This document shows, piece by piece, positions 55,832 to 64,000 of a stretch of 64,000 nucleotides of DNA; the first letter of the stretch is position 1, and each line of letters opens with the position of its first letter. This DNA is from Pararhodobacter sp. CCB-MM2 (lineage in GTDB: Bacteria > Pseudomonadota > Alphaproteobacteria > Rhodobacterales > Rhodobacteraceae): positions 124,001 to 188,000 of the forward strand of contig NZ_LRRR01000005.1 of assembly GCF_001691415.1 (NCBI RefSeq), written 5' to 3'. The notes below the pieces were generated by a model. That model worked only from the letters and a program-made list of their open reading frames with translations, was not told the origin of the DNA and searched no databases. The translations under genes and the position numbers were made by a program.

Positions 55832-57667
55832 ATGGCCGGTGACGTGTGGCCCTCGCCTTGCCCACCGATCGGTGACGTACAGGTACGAGGTGTGAGTTTG
55901 TCCTTTGCCCCCCTTGTCAGCGACGCGCAGCGCCATCTGGGCCCCGCCGCCCAAGGCCTGCACGACGAAATCGACCATATTCTGTCGCTGATGCGCGGTG
56001 GCGCGATCGAGGCCGCGGCTTTCCTGCCCTCACTGCCGGAGAACCTGCCGCAACTGCCGCCGATCCTGTCCTTGCCGCCCGGCTCCAATGTCATCGACCT
56101 GCGCGACCGCCTTCTCGCCGACATCCGGGCGGCCAAGGCCTCCGACGGAGCACAGGCGGCCCCCTTCTCCTTTGCGGCCCGAAATGCCGGGGCGCCGCCG
56201 ATCGTGCTGAACCGGATTGCCTCGCCCGGCGATCTGCTCTTCGGTACCCTCGCGCTGACCCTCACCGAGGACGCGACAGCCGGTAGCATCGACCGGCAGC
56301 GCCTGAACCATGGCTCGGCCGCCATCGCCCATGTCATCGACCGCTGGCACAGCTTTCACATGCTGGAGCTGGATTACGCGGCCGAGTTGCGTCGCTCGCG
56401 CCATCTGATGACGCTGGCCGAACAGGACGGGCTGACCGGGCTGCTGGGGCATCAAGCCTTCAAGACACAATGCATGGATCGGCTGGGCAATAGTGAGGAC
56501 GCCTCACATGCGCTGCTGATGATCGATGTCGACAATTTCAAACTGGTCAATGACATCTACGGCCACCAATTCGGCGACCATTATCTGCAGGAGATCGCCC
56601 GCGCCCTGCGCCGTGCCCTGCCCGCCACGTCGCTGGTGGGCCGGATCGGCGGAGACGAGTTCGGTGCCCTCGTCAGCCTGCCCGGTCGCAGTGACACGCA
56701 TCTGGAGCGGCTGATGCTGTCCTGCGCCAGCGATGTGCAACGGGTTGTTGCGAAGATGGGCAAGCCCAGCCTCGGGCATATCAGCATCGGCAGCACTTTG
56801 CGGCACGGCGGACGCCCTGACCTCGATGCGCTGATGCTGGAGGCCGATGCCGCGCTCTATGCCAACAAATCCTCGGGCAAATCGGCCGGGACGATCTATT
56901 GCGGCGATCAGCATGCGAATTTCAGCGCTTTGCTGGTCCGGCCCCGGTTCCTCGAGGCCTTGGCACAGGACCGCATCCTGCCGTTCTTCCAGCCGGTCAT
57001 CGATCTGGCGACGGGCCAGCGCCACGGGTTCGAACTGCTCGCCCGGTGGCAGGACCCCCAGCGCGGACTGCTGACACCGGGGCAGTTCTCCTCGGTCCTG
57101 ACCGCGCCAGAACTGGCCGAGAAACTGACCGAGCATGTGTTCGAGAAGGCCTTTGCCGCCATCGCCGCCCGCCCGGAAATGGCCGACGAGACCTTGGCGC
57201 TGAACCTCGGCACGGCGGATCTGATCAAGCAGGAATTCGTCTTCGACCTGCAAAGCCAGCTCAACCGCTACCAGATCGACTGGGACCGGATCGTCATCGA
57301 GGTGACGGAAACCACCATGCTGGGTGCGGTGAGCGGGCCGATCTTCCAGAACCTCAGCGAGCTGCGTCGCCGGGGCGCACGGGTGGCGCTGGACGATTTC
57401 GGCACCGGCTATGGCGGGCTGACCCATCTGCGCGACTGGCCGGTCGACATCCTGAAGATCGACCGCTCCTACATCGCCGAGGCCACCCGCACCCCGCGCG
57501 ATGCCGTATTGTCGAAAGCCCTGATCGACGTCGCGCGCACGCTGGAGCTGACGGTCATCGCCGAGGGGATCGAGAATGCGGCGACGGCCGAGCTGCTGCG
57601 CCAGCAGGGCTGCCACATGGCGCAGGGCTATTACTTCGCGCGGCCCGCCCCTCTCGACGCTTTCTGA
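55832..57667 (+). CDS. GGDEF-EAL bifunctional cyclic-di-GMP protein
   Basis: About 611 residues from the ATG at 55832; a GTG at 55892, with AGG 8 bases upstream, is an equally possible start. The N-terminal ~180 residues have no clear domain and no membrane helix. GGDEF domain: DGLTGLLGHQAF, DVDNFKLVNDIYGH and the intact IGGDEF. EAL domain: the name motif reads ELL, but ALNLGTADL, VIEVTETTM, DDFGTGYGG, LKIDRSYI, AEGIEN and QGYYFARP keep the catalytic pattern. Likely a dual or phosphodiesterase regulator. Its 3' end overlaps the histidine-kinase gene by 37 bp. Confidence 0.9.
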   Translation: MAGDVWPSPCPPIGDVQVRGVSLSFAPLVSDAQRHLGPAAQGLHDEIDHILSLMRGGAIEAAAFLPSLPENLPQLPPILSLPPGSNVIDLRDRLLADIRAAKASDGAQAAPFSFAARNAGAPPIVLNRIASPGDLLFGTLALTLTEDATAGSIDRQRLNHGSAAIAHVIDRWHSFHMLELDYAAELRRSRHLMTLAEQDGLTGLLGHQAFKTQCMDRLGNSEDASHALLMIDVDNFKLVNDIYGHQFGDHYLQEIARALRRALPATSLVGRIGGDEFGALVSLPGRSDTHLERLMLSCASDVQRVVAKMGKPSLGHISIGSTLRHGGRPDLDALMLEADAALYANKSSGKSAGTIYCGDQHANFSALLVRPRFLEALAQDRILPFFQPVIDLATGQRHGFELLARWQDPQRGLLTPGQFSSVLTAPELAEKLTEHVFEKAFAAIAARPEMADETLALNLGTADLIKQEFVFDLQSQLNRYQIDWDRIVIEVTETTMLGAVSGPIFQNLSELRRRGARVALDDFGTGYGGLTHLRDWPVDILKIDRSYIAEATRTPRDAVLSKALIDVARTLELTVIAEGIENAATAELLRQQGCHMAQGYYFARPAPLDAF

Positions 57668-60294
57668 GTGTCCAGCGTGATGCGGATGGCATTGCCGATC
57701 ACCCGGTAACCGACGGGCTTGCGCAGGATCATCACCCCACCGCCCTTCTGCACCTTGTCGGCAGGCAGACCCGGCGCGACGGCCCGCTGCTCGACCACCC
57801 GAAGCGGGATCTTGCCGCCCCGGATCGGCGTCAACGTGCCCGAGCCCCCGGTCGGGATCGGCACATCGCCCGAGCCATCGCCGGTCAACGGCACCGGATC
57901 GGCACTCGCGTCCCCCTCAGCCGACTGCATCGAGGCCGGCACATCGTCGAAGCCGGTCATCAACAGCCGGGCCATATGCGGGAAATGCTCGGCGATCACC
58001 GAGGACAAGCCGAGGCCGTTCATCCCCCCCTCGATCCGGATGTCCGACAACAAAAGATCGTAACGCTCCTTGGCGGCCATCGACAGGGCCGAGACCGCGT
58101 TGTCGGTCACCGCCACCGTCGCCCCCATCAGGGACAGGGCCTGCGGCAGGGTCTGGCGGAACTGCGGATCGTTCTCCACCACGAGGATCGACACGCCGGT
58201 CAGATCGGGGGCGGGGCTCAGAACCTCGTCGGGCTGGGCATGGGCCGCGCCTTCGAACACCGGCAGCCGCAGGCGGACCAGCGTGCCCTCGTCCGGCGCG
58301 CTCTTGATCGACAGCGTGCCGCCCGAGCGACGGGCAAAGGCCTCGACCATCGACAGGCCCAGCCCGGTGCCGCCCTTCCCGCCCCGCGTGGTGAAAAACG
58401 GCTGCGTCGCCAGCGTGCGCGTCTCGCCGTCCATGCCGACGCCCTTGTCCTGCATGCCGATCTGCAGCCAGCTCCCCTCCTGCGTCAGCGAGAGCACGAT
58501 CTCGGGAGGGGCATAGGGCCGCTCGCTCAACGCGTTGACCGCGTTCAGTGTCAGGTTCAGCAAGGCGCCCTCCAACTCGGCCCGGTCGCAGATCGCGCGC
58601 AGGGGCTCACTGGGGAGCTGCAGCACCAGCTTCAGCTTCTCCGGCAGAACCGGGACCAGAAGCTTGGGTGCCGCACGCAGGATCTCGGCCACGTCATGCA
58701 CCGCCATCGCCGGCGAGCTGTCGCGCGACAGGTTCAGCAGCCGTCGTGTCACCTGCTCACCACGCTCGCAGGCGCGGGCCACGGCCTCGAACTGGTCATG
58801 GGCGAGGCCGTCGGTCTTCATCAGCCCCACATCGGCGGTCAGCTGGATTACCCCCAGCACGTTGGAGAATTCATGCGCCGCGCCGCCAGCCATCAGCCCC
58901 ATCGCCTCCAGCCGTTCGACATGGGCGAGGTTGTCGCGCGCATTCCAGCTTTCGGTCTCGTCGATGATGGTGAGGATCGTCACCTGCCGGCCGATGAAAG
59001 CCGCATCCGGGATCGTGCGGGCATAAAGGCGCAAGCTGCGCAACCGCCCCCCGCTATCCATCCACGAGGTCTGCATGCCCCGGCTATTCGCCGATGGACG
59101 GGCCAGTTCGCGTGGATGCCGGCCATCAAGCAGCAGATCCATCGAGCCCGGCACGAAGAACGGCGTCTTGTCCAGCCAGACTGCCGGCCCGCCCGAGGCG
59201 GCGGCCAGATCCTCGGCCATGCGGTTGGCGAGGATGACCTTGCCGTGACCATCGGTGACGATGGCCGCAACCTCGGTCGCGTCGATGATGTTGCGCAGCC
59301 AGGTCAGGCTGTTGGCGGTCCGCCGCTCCTCGGCCGCGTGGTTGGCGGCCATCAACAGGATCGAGATGATGCCGAAAACGACCAGCAGATCGGCCAGCAG
59401 CGCATGGCTGAAGTTGACCGTCATGTAGCCCCGATTGGCGGCCGTCAGCAGCGCGGCGGCTAGGACGAAGGCCCCCAGCATCAGGGGCAACAGCGCGGCA
59501 CGGGCGGCGCGGGCACTGGTGTTGGGGCCGATCAGGTGGCGCAGCCAGTTGTCATGCATGCCCAGCAGCAGGATCGACAGGGCCAAGGCGAAGACGCTGA
59601 GCGCCGTCAGCACCGACATGCCCGAAAAGATCAGCACCTCATGCAGTCGCGGCGCGTCGAAGGCATAGCCCGACAATGAGATCAAGGCGACGGTCAGCAC
59701 CAAGGTCGTCGGGAGGGTGACCCGCCTCGACGGGCGTCCCGTCGGGCTGAGCAGCCGGGCCATCAGGCCCATGGACAGCAGGGTCAGCGACAGGGCCGTG
59801 GCCAGCGAGACGCGATCCTCGGCCCCGACCAGCGAGACCCGGGTCAAGATGTCGTAGCCAAGGCTCCACAGCCCATAAGCCAGCACCCCCAGCGCCGTGA
59901 CCAACGCCAGCCAGCCGCCCGCACGCAGGCTCATGCTCGGATTGTGCGCCCCGACCAAACGGGGCCCGACGCGCGGCGAGATGGCGACCAGCACCGCCAG
60001 CGCCAGCGCCAGGACCGGCCAGGCCGTGCCGGGGACCATCGCAGCATAGCCTTCGTGCAGGCGGGCGATCGGCAGGTCCGGGAATCGCGGCTGCACCACG
60101 AGGACGGCGAGCGCCGCCAAGGCCGCCATCACCGCACAGGCGACAGAGGCGTGGGTCGCATCCAACGGGAAAGCCCGTTGCCAAGGGGCAGCTGCCGGGG
60201 GATCACCCAGCGGCGGCTCAGGGTGATCAGGGTGCAGGTCGAGATTATCGGCCGAAACGCGGGCCGTTACCGGGGACTGTACAGGCGACGACAT
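57631..60294 (-). CDS. Membrane hybrid histidine kinase with PAS and receiver domains
   Basis: 887 residues. Eight hydrophobic segments (about residues 47-335), PAS region (340-460), HisKA with the phospho-accepting His in GGAAHEFSNVLG, and an ATPase domain (N-box NLTLNAVNAL, DKGVGMD, TTRGGKGGTGLGLS). The C-terminal receiver has its Asp in LLLSDIR, Thr in LLMTGFDD and Lys in LRKPVG, but about 70 extra residues separate the last two, where 15-20 are usual. Convergent with the GGDEF-EAL gene (37-bp overlap). Confidence 0.9.
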   Translation of the reverse strand: MSSPVQSPVTARVSADNLDLHPDHPEPPLGDPPAAAPWQRAFPLDATHASVACAVMAALAALAVLVVQPRFPDLPIARLHEGYAAMVPGTAWPVLALALAVLVAISPRVGPRLVGAHNPSMSLRAGGWLALVTALGVLAYGLWSLGYDILTRVSLVGAEDRVSLATALSLTLLSMGLMARLLSPTGRPSRRVTLPTTLVLTVALISLSGYAFDAPRLHEVLIFSGMSVLTALSVFALALSILLLGMHDNWLRHLIGPNTSARAARAALLPLMLGAFVLAAALLTAANRGYMTVNFSHALLADLLVVFGIISILLMAANHAAEERRTANSLTWLRNIIDATEVAAIVTDGHGKVILANRMAEDLAAASGGPAVWLDKTPFFVPGSMDLLLDGRHPRELARPSANSRGMQTSWMDSGGRLRSLRLYARTIPDAAFIGRQVTILTIIDETESWNARDNLAHVERLEAMGLMAGGAAHEFSNVLGVIQLTADVGLMKTDGLAHDQFEAVARACERGEQVTRRLLNLSRDSSPAMAVHDVAEILRAAPKLLVPVLPEKLKLVLQLPSEPLRAICDRAELEGALLNLTLNAVNALSERPYAPPEIVLSLTQEGSWLQIGMQDKGVGMDGETRTLATQPFFTTRGGKGGTGLGLSMVEAFARRSGGTLSIKSAPDEGTLVRLRLPVFEGAAHAQPDEVLSPAPDLTGVSILVVENDPQFRQTLPQALSLMGATVAVTDNAVSALSMAAKERYDLLLSDIRIEGGMNGLGLSSVIAEHFPHMARLLMTGFDDVPASMQSAEGDASADPVPLTGDGSGDVPIPTGGSGTLTPIRGGKIPLRVVEQRAVAPGLPADKVQKGGGVMILRKPVGYRVIGNAIRITLDTQKASRGAGRAK

Positions 60295-60373
60295 ACGGGG
60301 CGGCTCCTCCGCGCTGGGTGGCTTTGCCCGCCGGTCCGCCGGAAGGCCGCGATCAAGCTCAGTCCCCGGCGCG

Positions 60374-60739
60374 TCAGACCAATTCGGTCACCGCCTCGTG
60401 CAGGGCGCTCAGCTTGCTGGATTTCGACATGCGCTTCTGTGCCTGTCGTAGGCCGTTGCTGAAGATCGGACTGTCGAGGATTTCGGATCGGCCGGTGATC
60501 ACCACCACCGGCAAATCGTCCGAGAAATTCCGAATGGCGTGCAAGGTGCTGGCGCCACCGCCATTGCTCATCAACACGTCAAGAAAGATCACATCGTAAT
60601 GCGTCGGCGCGTCATTCAGTTTCGCAACAGCCTCTGCGCCACTGTGAACGAAATCCACATCATGCCCCAGCGCGGACATCCCGGTCTTGAAGGCGACGCA
60701 ATAATCGATATCGTCGTCAGCGATCAGTAGACGTGCCAT
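60374..60739 (-). CDS. Single-domain response regulator
   Basis: 121 residues from the ATG at 60739 (MARLLIADDD). Acidic pocket ADDD, phospho-accepting Asp in IFLDVLM, Thr in VVITGRS and a Lys in KRMSKSS. No output domain, so it acts by protein contact. It is 79 bp upstream of the histidine kinase start and runs in the same direction, and is divergent from the CheB/CheR fusion, with 78 bp between. Confidence 0.9.
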   Translation of the reverse strand: MARLLIADDDIDYCVAFKTGMSALGHDVDFVHSGAEAVAKLNDAPTHYDVIFLDVLMSNGGGASTLHAIRNFSDDLPVVVITGRSEILDSPIFSNGLRQAQKRMSKSSKLSALHEAVTELV

Positions 60740-60817
60740 GGTCGACCCCGCATCCAATGTTGTCGTGTAATATGCGGGACGGGAGGCCATGCGACAAGGT
60801 AATTACGAGGAAAAAGC

Positions 60818-63427
60818 ATGCGTGAGACCGTCGAGGACACCCGAAACGGCCCGGAAAACGCACGAATTCCTGTGGTTGCCATCGGAGCCTCTGCCGGAGG
60901 CCTGACTCCGCTCGAGCAATTCTTTTCCCATGCCCCGGAGAAAGCAGGCTGGTGCTACATTGTCATCCAGCATCTCTCGCCGGATTACCGGTCGGTGATG
61001 GATGAATTGCTGGGCCGGAAGACCGGGCTTAAAATCAAACATATCGAAAATGGAATAAAGATCGAGCCTGACACGATCTTCCTCAACCGGCCCAATACCG
61101 GGTCGGTGCTGGAGGGCGACGTGTTCCGCACCTTCGTCTACGGCAAGGACGATCAGGTGCCGCATCTGCCCATCGATAGCCTGTTCGCCTCGCTGGCCAC
61201 GCGCGCGACTGAGAAGACTGTGGCGGTGGTCCTGTCGGGCTCGGGCAGCGACGGGGCCAGCGGGGCGCAGCTGATGCATGCCGCCGGCGGAGCGCTGGTG
61301 GTGCAGAACCCGGCCGAGGCCGATTTCCCCTCGATGCCCCGCGCGATCCTGAGCCTCGGCATCCATGACCGTGTCCTCGATGCCGCGGACATCCCCGGTG
61401 CGATTCAGGACATCTTCGAGACCGGCATCCGCTATGCGCCGAGCCCCCTTGCCGCCGAGGCCGACCTGAACAAGGAGATCTTCCGGGTACTGGAGAAGCA
61501 GCACAATCTGGATTTCACCTCGTACAAGGAAACCAACGTCCAGCGCCGCATCACCCGCCGCCAACACCTGCGCGGGATCGGCGACATGAACGATTACCTC
61601 ACCTTGCTGCGCGAAGAGCCCGAGGCGGTGAACGAACTGTATCAGGACCTGCTGATCGGCGTGACGCAGTTCTACCGCGACCCCGAGGCGATCGCAGATC
61701 TGCGCCGCAACGTGCTGGACAAGTTCGCGCAGGATTTCGACAGTGAGGCGCCGGTCCGGGTCTGGGTCGCGGGCTGCGCCAGTGGCGAGGAAGCCTATAC
61801 CATCGGCATGGAGATGGCCGAAGCGATGCGCGCCGCCGGCAATACCCGTGGCTTCCGTATCATCGCCACGGATGTACACCGCCAGTCGATCGACCGGGCG
61901 TCGACCGGGCGCTACACCGAGGATCAGGTCGAGAACGTGCCCGAGCATCTGCGCACGCGCTATTTCGACCGGCGCGGCAAGCATTTCCTGATCGTGCCGA
62001 ACCTGCGCCAGAAGATCATCTTCTCGGTCCATGACACGCTGACCGATCCGCCATTTCTGGACCTCGACCTCGTCTCGTGCCGCAACCTGCTGATCTATCT
62101 GCGGGAAAAGGCGTAGGCGCGGGTGATTTCGATGTTCCTCTTCGGCCTGCGCAAACATGGGGCGCTGTTCCTCGGCCCCTCTGAGACGCTCGGCCATTTC
62201 GACGAGGAGTTCGAGGTCATCAACGCGCGCTGGCGGCTGTTCCGAAAATCCTCGGGCCGGCGTCACTTTGACCGCGAGATGCTGCCCAAGAGGCTGGAAC
62301 GGCAGTTCTCCCGGCAAGAATTGCCGGAGCGCGCCCGCATCGGGTCAAGTTCGGGCCGGATGTCGGCCGCCCTGCACGAATTCGCCGAGGTTCGGGGACG
62401 CGAGGCGCTGCTGCGGGCCTATGACCTACTGCTGAAGAGCCATGCGCCCTCGTCGATCATCGTCACCTCGGACGGCGAGGTTCTGGCGTGGTTCGGCGCC
62501 GCCTCGGCCTTTGTCGACACGCACAACAACCTGACGGAATGGTCGGTCGAACAGATCCTGCACCGCGATCTGCATTTCGTCATCAACGTCGCCTTGGAAA
62601 AACTGCGCACCGGTGAGACCGAGGGCTTCTCGCGCCGGGTCGGTGTCACGTTGTCCAGCGGCCAGTCCCAACCGCTGACCCTGACTTTCGAGACCCTCGA
62701 CAGCGTCCACCGCCCTGCCCTTCTGCTGATCCGCCTGCGGCTGGAGGCGGACGAGCTGCAGCATTCGCAAACCGAAGCGAAGGACGGCGAGCGCATCACC
62801 GACGCCGACGGGCAGCTTTTGTCGAAACGGGTGCATGAGCTGGAGCGCGACCTGCGCCTGACCGAGGAAACACTGCAGCACGTCACCGAACGGCTGGAGG
62901 CCTCGGGCGAGGAGCTGCAGGCCTCCAACGAAGAGCTCCAAGCCTCGAACGAGGAATTGCAGGCCTCGAACGAGGAGCTGCAAAGTGCCAACGAGGAACT
63001 GCACGCGGTCAACGAGGAGCTGGTCACCGTCTCGGCCGAGCATGAGCGCAAGATCACCGAGCTGTCGTCCCTGAACAATGAGACTGAATCCCTGTTCAGC
63101 ATCCTCGGGATCGGTGTGCTGGTCGTCGACCGCCGCCTGAGCGTGCAACGCTTCAGCGAGGAAGTCGCGCTGCGTTTCGCGCTGGAGCCGCATGACGTGA
63201 ACCGGCGCCTGGGCGTCATCGGCCCGCGGCTGGCGTTCATCGACCTGCCGCAGGCCGCGGGGAAGGCCATCGGCACCTCCGCCGTGATCACCGCGTCGGG
63301 CGATTACGAGGGCAAGCCCCTGTCGATCGAGATCCACCCAATCGCCGACCGTGAACCGATGATGCCCCCCGCCGGTGCCTTCATCCTGTTCCGCGACATC
63401 GCCACGGCGTCGGAACGCGGCGATTGA
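60818..63427 (+). pseudogene. CheB/CheR fusion chemotaxis-type protein, interrupted by an in-frame TAG
   Basis: 869 codons with one internal TAG at 62114-62116 (codon 433). Part 1 has a CheB methylesterase domain (Ser in GASAGGL, His in IQHLSP, Asp in SGSGSDGASG) and most of a CheR methyltransferase (YRDPEAIADL, SAM-binding VAGCASGEEAYTIGM, CRNLLIYLREKA). Part 2 continues in frame (ARVISMFLFGLRKHGALFLGPSE), then has a coiled coil and a PAS-like end. Related proteins have Gln-Ala-Arg-Val here, so TAG likely replaced a CAG codon. An internal GTG at 62123 could start a separate 434-residue product. Confidence 0.88.
62909..63013 (+). repeat. Five tandem 21-bp coding repeats (EELQASN heptads)
   Basis: Five consecutive 21-bp units encode EELQASN, EELQASN, EELQASN, EELQSAN, EELHAVN: a heptad coiled-coil linker, typical of CheB/CheR/PAS fusion proteins. 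Unit sequences differ mainly at third codon positions, so the repeats are old or under protein selection. Confidence 0.85.
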
Positions 63428-63684
63428 CAACTTGCCGCTCGGGTCCGGTGTGTGCTTCTGCGTCGCCCGGATCGGCTGCGATGTCCCTTTTAAGCTGAAC
63501 GCTTGGGTTCCTGCGCGTCACGGCGCGTCCCCTGCAAACCGACCGGCACGGGCGGAGCGACGCACAATGGCCGCCGCCGATGACGGGAGAGCAAGGTGAC
63601 CGAAGATGCCCGGAAGCGGCCTTCTGATACGCCCCAGAGGCCACTTTCCCTTGACGCAAAGTGCAGCCGGATCGACCCGGCCCT

Positions 63685-64000
<316 letters not shown>

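Noticed and set aside
56899..59463. An 854-codon plus-strand frame across the kinase gene
   Set aside because: It crosses two well-supported genes (GGDEF-EAL and kinase) in the wrong frame and has no recognisable domain.
62114..62116. TAG recoded as pyrrolysine or another residue
   Set aside because: No support for recoding in this window; Gln is the expected residue, so a plain nonsense mutation is simpler.
62909..63013. CRISPR-like repeat array
   Set aside because: The 21-bp units are contiguous, without spacers, and encode heptads within a conserved coiled coil.

Overview
The window is GC-rich, densely coded and carries many 1-8 bp start/stop overlaps. Gene content and protein sequence suggest an alphaproteobacterium, most likely of the Rhodobacterales: LigM-like demethylase, dipeptide and Liv-type ABC systems, a CoxMSL-type hydroxylase, and soluble multi-PAS chemoreceptors. 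The taxonomic call is an inference from sequence style, not from a marker gene.

Layout. 1-9962: a glycogen/alpha-glucan operon (glgB-glgC-glgA-glgX-malQ-pgm). 9970-14254 (minus): a soluble multi-PAS chemoreceptor followed by a triple CheW-domain protein. 14345-18906 (minus): a complete Liv-type ABC transporter. 19187-23550: a MarR regulator and a minus-strand catabolic operon (LigM-like O-demethylase, PaaK-like CoA ligase, hot-dog thioesterase, GFA protein); a shared 14-bp motif in front of the transporter and of the demethylase ties the two together. 23742-30583: a ribose-type sugar ABC transporter with a Gfo/Idh/MocA dehydrogenase and a sugar isomerase/epimerase, with a divergent LacI regulator and a perfect LacI-type palindrome. 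30637-35506: a cytochrome P450 / glutamine-synthetase-like / [2Fe-2S] ferredoxin operon with a divergent glutamine amidotransferase, a MarR and a GntR regulator, which resembles cyclic-amine catabolic clusters. 35636-38834: tRNA-Ser, a small monooxygenase, a HupK-like orphan and about 1.4 kb with no convincing gene. 38835-47472: LysR, M24 peptidase, and a dipeptide ABC system with an XRE-cupin regulator and a GAF protein. 47647-51477: a molybdenum hydroxylase (FAD, 2Fe-2S and Mo subunits) plus a MoaD-like protein. 51554-55693: NUDIX, an interrupted ldhA, murB, a succinate-semialdehyde-type dehydrogenase. 55832-63427: signalling genes (GGDEF-EAL, membrane histidine kinase with receiver, response regulator, CheB/CheR fusion). 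63685-64000: the 3' end of glf.

Most notable: (1) the P450/ferredoxin/GS-like/amidotransferase cluster; (2) the LigM-like/CoA-ligase module with a candidate two-site regulon; (3) two otherwise intact genes, ldhA and the CheB/CheR fusion, each broken by one in-frame stop codon; (4) a histidine kinase whose receiver domain carries a ~70-residue insert; (5) several clean operator-like dyads next to their likely regulators.
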